DNA of 64,000 nucleotides, taken from DASSUW01 sp963844405 (GTDB taxonomy: Bacteria; Actinomycetota; Thermoleophilia; Solirubrobacterales; Solirubrobacteraceae). The DNA lies in contig CAWJNZ010000004.1 in the NCBI GenBank assembly GCA_963844405.1, positions 1,054,001 to 1,118,000 of the forward strand. The letters are read 5' to 3'. This document shows, piece after piece, positions 24,262 through 33,024 of the stretch. Under the pieces are notes generated by a model. The model was not told the DNA's origin, searched no databases, and saw only the letters and a program-made list of their open reading frames with translations. Position 1 is the first letter of the stretch. Every line of letters starts with the position of its first letter. The translations under genes and the position numbers were made by a program.

Positions 24262-25322
24262 GCGACGACGGCGTCGACCTCTCGCTCGAGGTCCGCGACA
24301 CCGGCCCCGGCATCGCCGGCGGCGAGCGCGAGCGGCTGTTCCAGCCGTTCGTGCAGCTCGACGCGTCGACCACGCGCCGCCACGGCGGCACGGGGCTGGG
24401 GCTCGCGATCACGCTGCGCCTCGTCGAGGCGCTCGGCGGGCGGATCGACGTCGAGAGCGAGCCCGGGCAGGGCGCCCGGTTCCGCGTCACGGTCCCGCTG
24501 GGGCACGCGCCGGCGGCGGCGCCCGAGCCGGCCGCCGAAGCCGGCGGCTCGACGCTGCGCGGGCACGTGCTGCTCGCCGACGACAACGACATCAACCGCC
24601 GGGTCATCGGGCGGCAGCTCGAGCGCCTCGGGATGACCGTGACCGCCGTCGCCGACGGGCGCGCGGCGATCGACGCGGCGGCGTCCGGGTCGTTCGACGC
24701 GATCCTCATGGACTGCCGCATGCCGGGCCTCGACGGCGAGGACGCCACGCGCGCGATCCGGTCACTGGAGGGGCGCGGGCGCCGCACGCCCGTCATCGTC
24801 ATCACCGCCAACGCGCTGAGCGAGGACCGCGAGCGGATCTTCGCGGCCGGCATGGACGGCATCGTCACCAAGCCGCTCACGCGCGAGGACCTCCGCGCCG
24901 CACTGGTCGGGGCGACGACCCCGCCGCCCGCGCTCGACCTGGAAGCGCTCGAGAGGCTGCGGGAAGAGCTGGACGACGACGCACTGCTGGCGTCGGTGCT
25001 CGAGACCTACGTCGAGGAGCTCGACGGGCGCCTGGACGCGATCCGCCTCGCGCACCGCGCGAGCGACGGCGCGGGGCTGGCCGACGCGGCGCACGTGCTC
25101 GCGGCGCCGAGCGCGATGGTCGGCCTGCGGGCGCTCGCGGAGAGCTGCCGGGCGTTGGCGCGGGCCGCGGCCCTTCCGGGCCGCGACGTCGCGCTCGATG
25201 CCCTGGAGGCCGAGGCCGCCCGCGCCCTCAGCTCATTGACGGTGAACGGGCGACGGCTTGCCGTCGGTGGCGGCGGTGGTCGTCACCAGGAGCTCCTTGA
25301 CGGCGCTCAGGTAGATCTCTGA
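24262..25322 (+). pseudogene. Hybrid sensor kinase, C-terminal fragment (HATPase end, receiver, HPt)
   Basis: The reading frame enters in the middle of a histidine-kinase ATPase domain: VRDTGPGIAGGERERLFQPF (G1), GGTGLGLAI (G2). A full receiver domain follows (LLADDNDINRR, phosphoacceptor Asp in AILMDCRMPGLDG, ITAN, VTKPL), then an HPt domain with its His in ADAAHVLAAPSAMVG, where the usual Lys-Gly after the His is not kept. The sensor, HisKA and N-box parts are missing, and there is no start codon in the kinase sequence. It meets the chemoreceptor fragment head to head near 24259. The 3' end overlaps the convergent disulfide reductase by 90 nt. Confidence 0.85.
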
Positions 25323-26600
25323 GAAGGTCGGGAAGGGCTGGATGATGTCGCTCAGGACGTCGAGCGGCACGCGGGCGCGGATGGCGAGCGTGGCCTGCTG
25401 GAGCCATTCGCCGGCCTCCGGGCCGAGCGCGTAGGCGCCGGTGAGCCGCTCGCCGTCGCTCAGGAGCGTCAAGAAGCCGTTCGACTCGGCGTAGGCGCGC
25501 GTGTAGGTGGCGGTCTTGGCGATCTCCGACACCAGCGCCGTGGCGCTGAAGGGCGCCTCGGTGGCGCCGACCGCGGCGGCCTGCGGGTCGGTGTACGTGA
25601 CGCGGGGAACCGCCTCGTAGTGCGCCTCGCGCGGCTCGCCGAGGATGTTGGCGGCGGCGACGCGGCCCTGGTACTTGCCGACGTGGGTCAGCGGCCAGAT
25701 GCCGGTGACGTCGCCGACCGCCCACAGCCGCTCGCCGGCGCGCAGGTGCTCGTCGACCGGGATGCCGCGCGGGTCGACCTCGATGCCGACGGTCTCCAGC
25801 CCGATCCCGTCCACACGCGGGCGCCGCCCGGTGGCGACGAGCAGCCGGTCCCCCTGCAGCTCGCGACCGTCGTCGAGCTCGAGGACGTAGTCGTCGCCCG
25901 CGCGCCGGGCGGCGCTCACCCGCGCGCCGAAGACCAGCTCGACGCCGTCGCGGCGCAGGACCCCGCCGAGCGCCTCGCCCAGCGGCGCGGGCTCGCGCGC
26001 GTGGAGGTGGGCCGAGCGCTCGACGAGCGCGACCTCGCCGCCCAGGCGGCGCACGGCCTGCGCCATCTCCACGCCGACCGGCCCGCCGCCGATCACGAGC
26101 ATGCGGCGCGGGACGGCCTTCATGCCCGTCGCCTCGCGGTTGGTCCAGATCCCGTCGAGCTCGCGCAGTCCCGGGATCGGCGGGATGATGGCGTCGGCGC
26201 CGCAGGCGACGACCACGTGCTCGGCCGTGTGACGCGCGCCGTCGACCTCGACCACCCCGGTCCCGGCGAGCCGGCCGCTGCCGCGCAGCAGGTCGATGCC
26301 CTGGCTCTCCAGCCACCGCTCCTGGCCCGCGTCGGAGTAGTCGGAGACCATGAAGTCGCGCCAGGCCAGCACCGCCTCGACGTCGATCTCGGCGGTCCCG
26401 GCGGCCTCGCGCGCGCCCTGCGCCGCCTCGCCCGGCCGCAGCAGCGTCTTGGACGGGATACACGCCCAGTACGAGCACTCGCCGCCGACCAGCTCGCGCT
26501 CCACGAGCGCGACCCGCAGGCCGCCGTCGGCCAGCGCGCCCGCGGTGTGCTCGCCCGGCGAACCGCCGCCGATCACGATGACGTCGTAGTCGGTGCTCAT
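25233..26600 (-). CDS. Pyridine nucleotide-disulfide oxidoreductase (mercuric/lipoamide reductase-like)
   Basis: A 455-residue class I flavoprotein disulfide reductase. It has the N-terminal FAD motif YDVIVIGGGSPGEHTAGAL, the redox pair CSYWAC (C-x4-C) in GGECSYWACIPSKTLLRP, the NAD(P) motif MLVIGGGPVGVEMAQAV and the second FAD site LWAVGDVTGIWPLTHVGKYQG. The C-terminal dimer-domain motif, normally HPTxxE with the catalytic His, reads FPTFSE here, so the base is replaced by Phe and the dithiol chemistry may differ. The substrate is unknown. The ATG at 26600 is followed by a clean Rossmann start. The gap to the divergent Asp-box gene is 218 nt. Confidence 0.88.
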   Translation of the reverse strand: MSTDYDVIVIGGGSPGEHTAGALADGGLRVALVERELVGGECSYWACIPSKTLLRPGEAAQGAREAAGTAEIDVEAVLAWRDFMVSDYSDAGQERWLESQGIDLLRGSGRLAGTGVVEVDGARHTAEHVVVACGADAIIPPIPGLRELDGIWTNREATGMKAVPRRMLVIGGGPVGVEMAQAVRRLGGEVALVERSAHLHAREPAPLGEALGGVLRRDGVELVFGARVSAARRAGDDYVLELDDGRELQGDRLLVATGRRPRVDGIGLETVGIEVDPRGIPVDEHLRAGERLWAVGDVTGIWPLTHVGKYQGRVAAANILGEPREAHYEAVPRVTYTDPQAAAVGATEAPFSATALVSEIAKTATYTRAYAESNGFLTLLSDGERLTGAYALGPEAGEWLQQATLAIRARVPLDVLSDIIQPFPTFSEIYLSAVKELLVTTTAATDGKPSPVHRQ

Positions 26601-26818
26601 GACCGGCCGCTCCTCTCGTGGGTGCTCGCGATGCCCGTCATCGTCTCACCGACGGCCGCCCGCCGTCTGGCCGGGAAATTTGGCGTAATCGCCTATTGAC
26701 ATCCCCTTGTGACGGCGCACGCCGCGGGCGTAGTGTCGGTCGGCAGGAAGCGGCGTGCGTCGGACGCGACGTCGCTCCACCGGGGCACGGACCGCCCGGA
26801 CATCGGAGGCACCTTCCG
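26601..26818. promoter_or_regulatory. Divergent promoter region of the reductase and Asp-box genes
   Basis: This 218-nt gap is locally less GC-rich (AAATTTGGCGTAATCGCC). It holds a TTGACA at 26696-26701 and a TANNNT hexamer TAGTGT at 26731-26736. Their spacing is too wide for one housekeeping promoter, so they may belong to different promoters. Confidence 0.3.
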
Positions 26819-28336
26819 ATGAGGAGACTTCTCGTCCTCGCCGCCGTCGCGCTGGGCTCCGCGGTCATCGCGCTGCCGGCGCACGCGGCGCCCTTCACGC
26901 TCGGGCCGACCCACGTCGCGTCGGGCCTGAGCCCCTTCGCGCCAGGCTGCGGAGGGCCGGGTGAAGCGAGCGCCGGCAGCGTGCTCTACCAGAACGCCGA
27001 GGTGGAGACACACGTCGCCGTCAACCCGACGAACCCGAACAACGTCGTCGCGTACTGGCAGCAGGACCGCTGGAACGACGGCGGCGCCCACGGCAACCTC
27101 GCCGGGTACTCGTTCAACGGCGGCACGACGTGGGCGTTCAGCGCCCCGCGCTTCACCCGCTGCTCGGGCGGCGCCGGCCTCGGGAACGCCGGTGACTACC
27201 AGCGCGGCACCGATCCATGGGTGTCGTTCAGCCCGAACGGCCGCCTGCATGCGATCGCCCTCGTGTTCGACAACTCGACCCCGCGCAACGCCGTCCTCGC
27301 CGCGTTCTCGGACGACGGCGGCGTCACCTGGAGCCTGCCGCGCATCCTGCGCTTCGACAACCCGCGGGCGCTGGGCAACGCCTTCAACGACAAGGAGACG
27401 CTGACCGCCGACCCGTTCAACTCGAACCTGGTGTATGCGACGTGGCAGCGGATCATCTCCCCGAGCGAGCGGGTGTCGCAACGGGGATATGAGAACGCGG
27501 CGAGCTTCCACTCGGAGGCCTGGTTCGCCCGCTCGACGAACGGTGGCCAGTCATGGGAGCCGGCGCGGGCGATCTTCGCCGACCGCGGCGTGCTGACGCA
27601 GACGATCGGCAACCAGGTCGAGGTCCTGGTCGACGGGACCCTGATCAACGGCTTCAACCTCATCCGGGCGGTGAGCAACCGCCACCGCACGCGGGGCTAC
27701 ACCGTCGCGCTCGTGCGCTCGCCCGACAAGGGCGTGACGTGGTCGCGCGAGATCCTCGTCAACCGCCTGCTGTCCGACGAGGTCCAGGATCCGGACGACG
27801 GCCACGACGTCCGCACCGGCGACATCCTGCCGGACTGGGCGGTCGACCGCGGCACGAACGCCGCCACGCGCGGCAACGTCTACGTCGTGTGGATGGACAC
27901 GCGGTTCAATGACCCCGACCACAACGACATCATGCTCGCGCGTTCGCGCAACGGCGGGCTCACGTGGGACGCGCCGGTCGTGGTCGATCGCGCGCCGCGC
28001 GGCGTCGACGCGTTCACGCCGATGGTCGACGTGGACTCGACCGGACGCGTCGCGGTGTCCTACTACGACTTCCGCAACGACGTCGGCGGCGACGCCGTGC
28101 TCTCCACCGACATGTGGATCACCCACTCCCATGACGGCGGACAGTCGTTCCCGGACGAGAGCCGGCTGTCGGCCGACCCGTTCGACATGCGGACCGCGCC
28201 CGACGCCCTCGGCTACTTCGTGGGCGACTACACGGGCCTGGACCACAACGGCACCACGTTCCACCCGGCGTGGGTCGAGGCGAACGACGGCAACCTCGTC
28301 AACCGCACCGACGTGTTCCACCGGACCGCCGGCTGA
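26819..28336 (+). CDS. Secreted sialidase-like protein with Asp-box (BNR) repeats
   Basis: A 505-residue protein with a Sec signal ending ALPAHA-APF. At least five Asp-box repeats mark a six-bladed sialidase-type propeller: SDDGGVTWS, STNGGQSWE, SPDKGVTWS, SRNGGLTWD and SHDGGQSF, each spaced by a blade. The Arg triad and nucleophilic Tyr of real sialidases cannot be placed with confidence, so a glycosidase activity is not claimed. Such propellers are common in secreted actinobacterial proteins. The GGAGGC site precedes the ATG, and a strong terminator follows the stop. Confidence 0.85.
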   Translation: MRRLLVLAAVALGSAVIALPAHAAPFTLGPTHVASGLSPFAPGCGGPGEASAGSVLYQNAEVETHVAVNPTNPNNVVAYWQQDRWNDGGAHGNLAGYSFNGGTTWAFSAPRFTRCSGGAGLGNAGDYQRGTDPWVSFSPNGRLHAIALVFDNSTPRNAVLAAFSDDGGVTWSLPRILRFDNPRALGNAFNDKETLTADPFNSNLVYATWQRIISPSERVSQRGYENAASFHSEAWFARSTNGGQSWEPARAIFADRGVLTQTIGNQVEVLVDGTLINGFNLIRAVSNRHRTRGYTVALVRSPDKGVTWSREILVNRLLSDEVQDPDDGHDVRTGDILPDWAVDRGTNAATRGNVYVVWMDTRFNDPDHNDIMLARSRNGGLTWDAPVVVDRAPRGVDAFTPMVDVDSTGRVAVSYYDFRNDVGGDAVLSTDMWITHSHDGGQSFPDESRLSADPFDMRTAPDALGYFVGDYTGLDHNGTTFHPAWVEANDGNLVNRTDVFHRTAG

Positions 28337-28346
28337 TGCACGCACA

Positions 28347-28375
28347 GAAAGGGCCCGCCTGAGGCGGGCCCTTTC
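28347..28375 (+). terminator. Bidirectional terminator between convergent genes
   Basis: AAAGGGCCCGCC-TGA-GGCGGGCCCTTT is a perfect 12-bp stem with a 3-nt loop. The A and T ends give a U run in either direction. It sits between the Asp-box gene and the convergent VOC gene. Confidence 0.9.
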
Positions 28376-28389
28376 GACCTCCGTGTTCG

Positions 28390-29088
28390 CTACCGGCGAA
28401 CCACTCCCCGCACGTCCTCCATGTAGCGGTCGGCGGCAGCGGTGGCCTGCTCCGGGGTGTTCCCCTGCTGGCGGGCGTCGAGGTAGCCCGCGTACCAGTC
28501 CCACCAGTCGTGGGGCGCGCTGGCCTTCTCGAAGTGATCGTGCTCCTTGGCGGTCTCGAGCAGCAGCTCCGCCAGCGAGGCGACGCCGGTCTGGTCGACG
28601 CGGCCGGGCAGGCGGGCCGTGACCTCCTGCAGCAGCCACTCGTTGCCGTCCGGGTCGCTGAACGTCGCGTACGAGAAGTAGGACCGGCGCTCGGGGTCCG
28701 GCCCGGGCACGCGCTCCGCGGTGTCGGCCTTGAAGGCGTGGCCGTGGAAGACCTCCGACACGGCGACGCCGCGCTCGATCAGCTCCTCGCGCGCCGCCTG
28801 GATGTCCTCGACGGCGAGCAGGAGGTTCGCGCCGGACCCGGGGGCCGCGGAGGTGACGCCGGTGCCGAAGAGGATCGAGGCCAGGGAGCCGGGCGGCGTG
28901 AACTGCAGGACGCGGTGGTCGTCGCCGAAGACGAAGTCGGCGTCCTCGCGCCACCCGAGCGTCGCATAGAACTGCTTCGTGCGCTCGGCGTCCGACACGG
29001 GCAGGATCGCGACCTCGAACTTGAAGTCGACGGTCCCGGCCTCCGGGGCCTGGGCCGAGGTCGTGCTGGTCATATCGATGGCGGCCAT
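28390..29088 (-). CDS. VOC-family protein with C-terminal extension
   Basis: A 232-residue protein. The VOC module spans about residues 22-165: FKFEVAILPVSDAERTKQFYATLGW, VLQFTPPGSLASILFG, LLLAVEDIQAAREELIERGVAVSEVFHG and YATFSDPDGNEWLLQEV. The C-terminal extension, LLETAKEHDHFEKASAPHDWWDWYAGYLDARQQG, resembles the short tail seen on some bacterial glyoxalase-like proteins. Enzyme activity is unknown. GGAGG precedes the ATG at 29088. A pair of 13-bp repeats lies about 70-110 nt upstream, probably its operator. Confidence 0.85.
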   Translation of the reverse strand: MAAIDMTSTTSAQAPEAGTVDFKFEVAILPVSDAERTKQFYATLGWREDADFVFGDDHRVLQFTPPGSLASILFGTGVTSAAPGSGANLLLAVEDIQAAREELIERGVAVSEVFHGHAFKADTAERVPGPDPERRSYFSYATFSDPDGNEWLLQEVTARLPGRVDQTGVASLAELLLETAKEHDHFEKASAPHDWWDWYAGYLDARQQGNTPEQATAAADRYMEDVRGVVRR

Positions 29089-29154
29089 GGTGTCCTCCGT
29101 TGGGGGTTGCGGTCGATGGGGACACGATCCTGCGATCCGGCGCTCGTCGCGCCC

Positions 29155-29196
29155 GTGCAAGTCCCTGGTCTGCCGTGGAAGTCCCTGGTCTTGCAC
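29155..29196 (-). promoter_or_regulatory. Two 13-bp direct repeats framed by an inverted repeat
   Basis: AAGTCCCTGGTCT occurs at 29159-29171 and 29179-29191 (period 20 nt, two helical turns), and the whole is framed by GTGCAAG (29155-29161) and CTTGCAC (29190-29196). It lies 67 nt upstream of the VOC gene start. Two sites on one face of the helix suggest a dimeric regulator; no regulator gene is adjacent. Confidence 0.6.
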
Positions 29197-29253
29197 CCCA
29201 GGGCACCTGCGTGCGCTCGCAGCGGCGGTGATCGGCGTTGCGGCGCCGGAGCG

Positions 29254-29523
29254 GTGCAGCGCGCCGGCGGGACGGTGATCGCCGACTACGCGCAGATCGG
29301 CGTCGTCATCGCGAGCTCCGACGACGTGGTGGAGGCCGGCGTCCCCGGCGGCACCTACTGCTGGCAGCAGGGCACGTCGATGGCGAGCCCGCACACGGCA
29401 GGCGTCGCGGCGCTGATCGTCTCCCGGTACGGGGACGGCTCGACGCCGCAGAACGGGCACATGCGACCAGGGCAGGTCGCCTCGCTGCTGAGCCAGACGG
29501 CGGATCCGCAGCAACAACTGATC
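29254..29523 (+). pseudogene. Subtilase (S8 peptidase) fragment around the catalytic serine
   Basis: The frame contains GTSMASPHTAGVAALIVSRYG, the catalytic-serine motif of S8 peptidases, preceded by VIADYAQIGVVIASSDD and a PGGTYCWQQ stretch and followed by QVASLLSQTADPQQQ. The Asp and His catalytic regions, the propeptide and the C-terminus are all absent, and no start is present. About 90 residues of a protein of several hundred remain. It lies between the VOC gene promoter and the PQQ-dehydrogenase gene end. Confidence 0.8.
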
Positions 29524-29529
29524 CGGTCA

Positions 29530-29559
29530 CCGGCGGGGGCGCCGCGGCGCCCCCGCCGG
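29530..29559. terminator. GC-rich hairpin after the PQQ dehydrogenase gene
   Basis: CCGGCGGGGGCGCC pairs with GGCGCCCCCGCCGG around a 2-nt GC loop (14-bp stem), 12 nt beyond the dehydrogenase stop. It lacks a U tract, so termination is likely but not certain. Confidence 0.55.
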
Positions 29560-29570
29560 CCCGGATACGG

Positions 29571-31040
29571 TCAGCGGCGCCGGAAGATCTCGTACACCGC
29601 GCCGTGCGTGTTGGAGACGGTGTAGAGGTGGCCGTCGGGGCCGGTGTGGATGTCGGTCACGAGCCCGAAGTTCCGACCGAAGAGCAGGCTCTCGCTCTCG
29701 GTGAGCTCCCACTTGCCGATGTTGTCCGCGACGCGGTCCTCGAGCCGCGGGTCGTCGACCGCCACCTTGCGGCGGTTGCCGGTCAGCTGGATGCGGAACA
29801 GGTGGCCGCCCTGGACGAAGTCGCGTGAGCCGCCCGTGAACAGGTCGCCCTCGTACTGCGCCCCGAGCCCGCGGCCGTCGACGAAGCCGATGCCGCCGGG
29901 CCCGAGCTCGAACTTCCAGCTGAGCTCGGGGTCGCTGAAGTGCGCGCCCGGGAACATGAACAGCCGGGAGAGCGCCTCCTCGGGCGTGTCGGCGATGTTG
30001 GTCGGCGGCCAGCGGATCTGCTGGAGGCCGAAGTAGCCGTTCGGCGCGAACGGGTCGCTGGTCGGCCCCATCGTGGTCTCGATCGCCTTGAACTGGGCGA
30101 CGCGCGAGGCCGGGCCCATGATCTGGATCCAGCCCGAGTTCATGCCGGGCTCGACGCGGTTGATCTCGCTGAACGAGTCGTCGCCGTTCTCCTGCTCCCA
30201 CAGGTCGCCCGACACCGGGTCGAACGCGAGGCCGAACGAGTTGCGCACGCCGTAGGCGAACAGCTTCTGGACGTTCTCGCCGACCTCGCCGCCCATCATC
30301 GCCCCGGCGCCGAAGAACGGGTTGTCGGTCGGTGCCGAGCCGTCGTCGTTCAACCGCACGATCACGCCCGTGCGGTGCGCGGCGTCCGTCTGCGGGCCAC
30401 CGAACTGATCGTCCGGGATGCCGGGGCCGAACGGCCCGTTCTCGAGGTTCTGCGTCCAGCCGCGACGGCCGGTGTCGCCGACGATCGCGTAGAGCTTGCC
30501 GTCGGGCCCGAAGCGGATGACTCCGCCGTTGTGGTTGCCCCGCGCCGTCTGGCCCGCGTCCTGCTGGAACGCCCGGAACCGGATGATCGGGTTGCCAGCG
30601 GTCTGGGTCAGCGTCGAGCCGTTCCAGTGGAACCGGTCGATCCGGTTCGCGAGCAGGTCCACCGCGGTGCTGCTGTTGCTGTCGGCGCCGGTGTTGCTCT
30701 CGCTCCAGAACAGGTACACGAACCCGTTGCTCGCGAAGTTCGGATGCAGCGCGATCCCCAGCAGCCCACGCTCGGAGTTCGAGTTGACGTTGAGATCGAG
30801 TACCACGCCCTGGACCGTCGCGTTGACGACACGCTTGACCCGGCCGCTGGCCTTCTCGACCACGAGCGCGTCGTTCGGCCCGATGAACGCCATCGCGACC
30901 GGTTGGCTCAGGCCCGAGGCCGCGGTTCGAACACCGAGGTTGGGATCCACCACCTCCGGCCCTTGCGCCTGCGCGCTGCCTGCGCAGGCCAAGGAGATTC
31001 CCACGGCGAACATCAAGGCCGACCGCTGAGTACGTCTCAT
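29571..31040 (-). CDS. Secreted PQQ-dependent sugar dehydrogenase (GSDH family)
   Basis: A 489-residue protein with a Sec signal (MFAVGISLACAGSAQAQ). The six-bladed glucose/sorbosone dehydrogenase propeller shows GLSQPVAMAFIGPNDALVVEK, ERGLLGIALHPNF, NHNGGVIRFGPDGKLYAIVGD, AYGVRNSFGLAFDPVSGDLWEQENGDDSF and a late GLVTDIHTGPDGHLYTVSN. The NHNGG and AYGVRN segments match the PQQ and substrate site region. It would oxidise sugars or alcohols outside the membrane, feeding electrons to a respiratory acceptor. PQQ synthesis genes are not in view. GGGAGGG precedes the ATG. Confidence 0.9.
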   Translation of the reverse strand: MRRTQRSALMFAVGISLACAGSAQAQGPEVVDPNLGVRTAASGLSQPVAMAFIGPNDALVVEKASGRVKRVVNATVQGVVLDLNVNSNSERGLLGIALHPNFASNGFVYLFWSESNTGADSNSSTAVDLLANRIDRFHWNGSTLTQTAGNPIIRFRAFQQDAGQTARGNHNGGVIRFGPDGKLYAIVGDTGRRGWTQNLENGPFGPGIPDDQFGGPQTDAAHRTGVIVRLNDDGSAPTDNPFFGAGAMMGGEVGENVQKLFAYGVRNSFGLAFDPVSGDLWEQENGDDSFSEINRVEPGMNSGWIQIMGPASRVAQFKAIETTMGPTSDPFAPNGYFGLQQIRWPPTNIADTPEEALSRLFMFPGAHFSDPELSWKFELGPGGIGFVDGRGLGAQYEGDLFTGGSRDFVQGGHLFRIQLTGNRRKVAVDDPRLEDRVADNIGKWELTESESLLFGRNFGLVTDIHTGPDGHLYTVSNTHGAVYEIFRRR

Positions 31041-31106
31041 CTGAAACCCTCCCCCGGGGATGGACGGTGGGTCCTACGCATGCAGGGACGCATCGGTTCA
31101 GCGGCG

Positions 31107-31970
31107 TCACTCCGTGCGCGAGAACCGCCAGACCGCGACGCCGATCATCCCGAGGCCCAGGAGCAGCACCATCGCCACCTCGACGAGCGCCGGCACCTGC
31201 CAGCCGAACCAGGTGACGCCCGGATCCAGCGTGCGACGCGCCGCCTCCGAGACGTCGAGTTGGCTGAACACCAGGTGGCGCATCGGGTCCACGGCGTAGG
31301 TCAGCGGGTTGATCCGGTTGAGCACCTCCAGCCAGGTCGGCAGCCCGGCGACGGGGTAGAGCGCGCCGGACAGGAAGACCATCGGGAACACGATCAGCTG
31401 CATGATCCAGGTGAAGGTCTGGGCCTGCTTGATCGTGACGGCCACCATGAGGCCGAAGGCGGTGACGGTGAAGGCCAGCAGCACCAGCAGGCCGAACGCG
31501 CCGAGGAGCAGCACCGGGTCATAGGGGACGTCGACGAGTCCGGCGAGCGCCAGCACGATGACGCCCTGCGACGCCGCGATGGTCGCGGCACCGAGGCACT
31601 TGCCGAGGATGATCGAGGTCCGGCTGACCGGCGCGACGAGCATCTCCTGCAGGAACCCGAGCTCCCGGTCCCACACGAGCGAGGCGGCGCTGATCATCGC
31701 CGGGAACAGCACCGCGACGCAGAGGACGCCGGGGAAGATGAACGTCGTGAGGTCGACGCCGCGGGTGGAGGCGGCGGACAGCGACTGCAGGCCGGAGCCC
31801 AGCACGAACAGGAACAGCAGCGGCTGGACCAGCCACGTCATCGTCTGCGCGCGGTTGCCGAAGAAGCGGATCATGTCGCGGCGCCAGACCGTCTTCACCG
31901 CGCGCGCCTCGGAGCGCCAGGTGCGCTCCGGCACCCGGACGGCGACGACGTCGGCCATGACGGCGCTCAT
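31107..31970 (-). CDS. ABC-2 type exporter permease (DrrB-like)
   Basis: A 287-residue membrane protein with six helices and the ABC-2 signature region DLTTFIFPGVLCVAVLFPAMISAASLVWDRELGFLQEMLVAPVSR, typical of daunorubicin DrrB-type permeases. VFLSGALYPVAGLPTWLEVLNRINPLTYAVDPMR lies near the C-terminus. It overlaps the upstream ATPase gene by 4 nt (ATGA), which implies translational coupling. The pair should form a drug, lipid or polysaccharide exporter. Confidence 0.92.
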   Translation of the reverse strand: MSAVMADVVAVRVPERTWRSEARAVKTVWRRDMIRFFGNRAQTMTWLVQPLLFLFVLGSGLQSLSAASTRGVDLTTFIFPGVLCVAVLFPAMISAASLVWDRELGFLQEMLVAPVSRTSIILGKCLGAATIAASQGVIVLALAGLVDVPYDPVLLLGAFGLLVLLAFTVTAFGLMVAVTIKQAQTFTWIMQLIVFPMVFLSGALYPVAGLPTWLEVLNRINPLTYAVDPMRHLVFSQLDVSEAARRTLDPGVTWFGWQVPALVEVAMVLLLGLGMIGVAVWRFSRTE

Positions 31971-32965
31971 CGCCTCACCCCCGCCATCGCGCGCATCATG
32001 GCCCGGCTGCGATCGCCTGGGCTGCCGGTCTCCGCATCCCGGATCGTCGAGCCCGTGTAGCGCATGAAGACGTCGTCCAGCGTCGGCCGCGAGACGGCGA
32101 CCGACGTGATGGAGACGCCGATTTCGGCGAACAGCCGCGGGACGAACTCCTCGCCGTTCTCGACGTGGAACGTCACCGCGCCCTCGGCCACCGAGGCCTC
32201 GATGCCGAAGCGGTCCTGGAGCGCGGCCAGCGCCGCGTCGTCGTCGGCCGTGCCCAGCACGACGCGGTCGGCGCCGACGCCGGCCTTCAGCGCCTCCGGC
32301 GTGTCGAGGACGACGATCTCGCCGCGGTCCATGATCGCGATGCGGTCGCAGAACTCGGCCTCCTCCATGTAGTGCGTGGTCATGAAGATCGTCGTCCCCT
32401 CCGTTTCCTGCAGCGCCCGGATGTAGCGCCAGATCGAGCTGCGCGTCTGCGGGTCCAGGCCGATGGTCGGCTCGTCGAGGAACAGCACGCGCGGCGAGTG
32501 CATCAGCCCGCGGGCGATCTCCAGGCGCCGCTTCATGCCGCCGGAGAACGTGAGCACGGGCTGGTCGCGCCGGTCGGCCAGGTCGACCATCTCGAGCATC
32601 TGGTCCATCCGGGCCGGGATGACGCCGGCGTCGATGCCGTACAGCTCGGCGTGCAGGCGCAGGTTCTGCCCGGCGGTGAGCTGGACGTCCAGCGTGGGGT
32701 CCTGGAAGACCAGGCCGAGGTGGCGGCGGACGGCGTCGCGCTGCGTGACGACGTCGAAGCCGCTGACGCGCGCCGCCCCGGACGTGGGCCTGGCCAGGGT
32801 GCAGAGCACCTTGATCGTCGTGCTCTTGCCGGCGCCGTTGGGGCCGAGGAAGCCGAAGACCTCGCCCGGCGGGACGGTGAACGACACGCCCCGGACGGCG
32901 TCGACCTCGCCGTAGGACTTGACGAGGTCGTCGACCTCGATGGCGGGGTGAGATAAGGCAGTCAC
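31967..32965 (-). CDS. ABC exporter ATPase (DrrA-like)
   Basis: A 332-residue ATPase with Walker A GPNGAGKSTT, signature LTFSGGMKRRLEIARGL, Walker B RVLFLDEPTIGLDP and switch TTHYMEEAEFCDRIAIMDRG. The C-terminal extension (about 230-332, IEASVAEGAVTFHVENGEEFVPRLF and PTLDDVFMRYTG) is the DrrA-type regulatory tail. The start is taken as GTG at 32965 (VTALSHPAIEVDDLVKSYG); a longer reading would run through the operator region. It is divergent from a TetR gene with a palindrome in the 59-nt gap, so it is probably repressed by it. Confidence 0.93.
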   Translation of the reverse strand: MTALSHPAIEVDDLVKSYGEVDAVRGVSFTVPPGEVFGFLGPNGAGKSTTIKVLCTLARPTSGAARVSGFDVVTQRDAVRRHLGLVFQDPTLDVQLTAGQNLRLHAELYGIDAGVIPARMDQMLEMVDLADRRDQPVLTFSGGMKRRLEIARGLMHSPRVLFLDEPTIGLDPQTRSSIWRYIRALQETEGTTIFMTTHYMEEAEFCDRIAIMDRGEIVVLDTPEALKAGVGADRVVLGTADDDAALAALQDRFGIEASVAEGAVTFHVENGEEFVPRLFAEIGVSITSVAVSRPTLDDVFMRYTGSTIRDAETGSPGDRSRAMMRAMAGVRR

Positions 32966-33011
32966 GATGCGGCAGAATAACGCTACAGTCACTGAATTTC
33001 TACTGCCGCTA

Positions 33012-33024
33012 AAGTGATACACTT
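33012..33024. promoter_or_regulatory. TetR operator palindrome in the drrA/tetR gap
   Basis: AAGTG-ATA-CACTT is a perfect palindrome ending at the base before the TetR ATG (33025). A related half, CAGTCACTG, lies about 20 nt away at 32986-32994. A -10-like TAAAGT (33009-33014) overlaps it. Binding here would block the tetR promoter and sit just upstream of the exporter genes. Confidence 0.6.

Noticed and set aside
24257..24880. Upstream extension of the chemoreceptor frame on the minus strand
   Set aside because: The extension is the complement of the kinase HATPase and receiver coding. Its residues carry no transmembrane or HAMP pattern, so only 23588-24256 is real receptor sequence.
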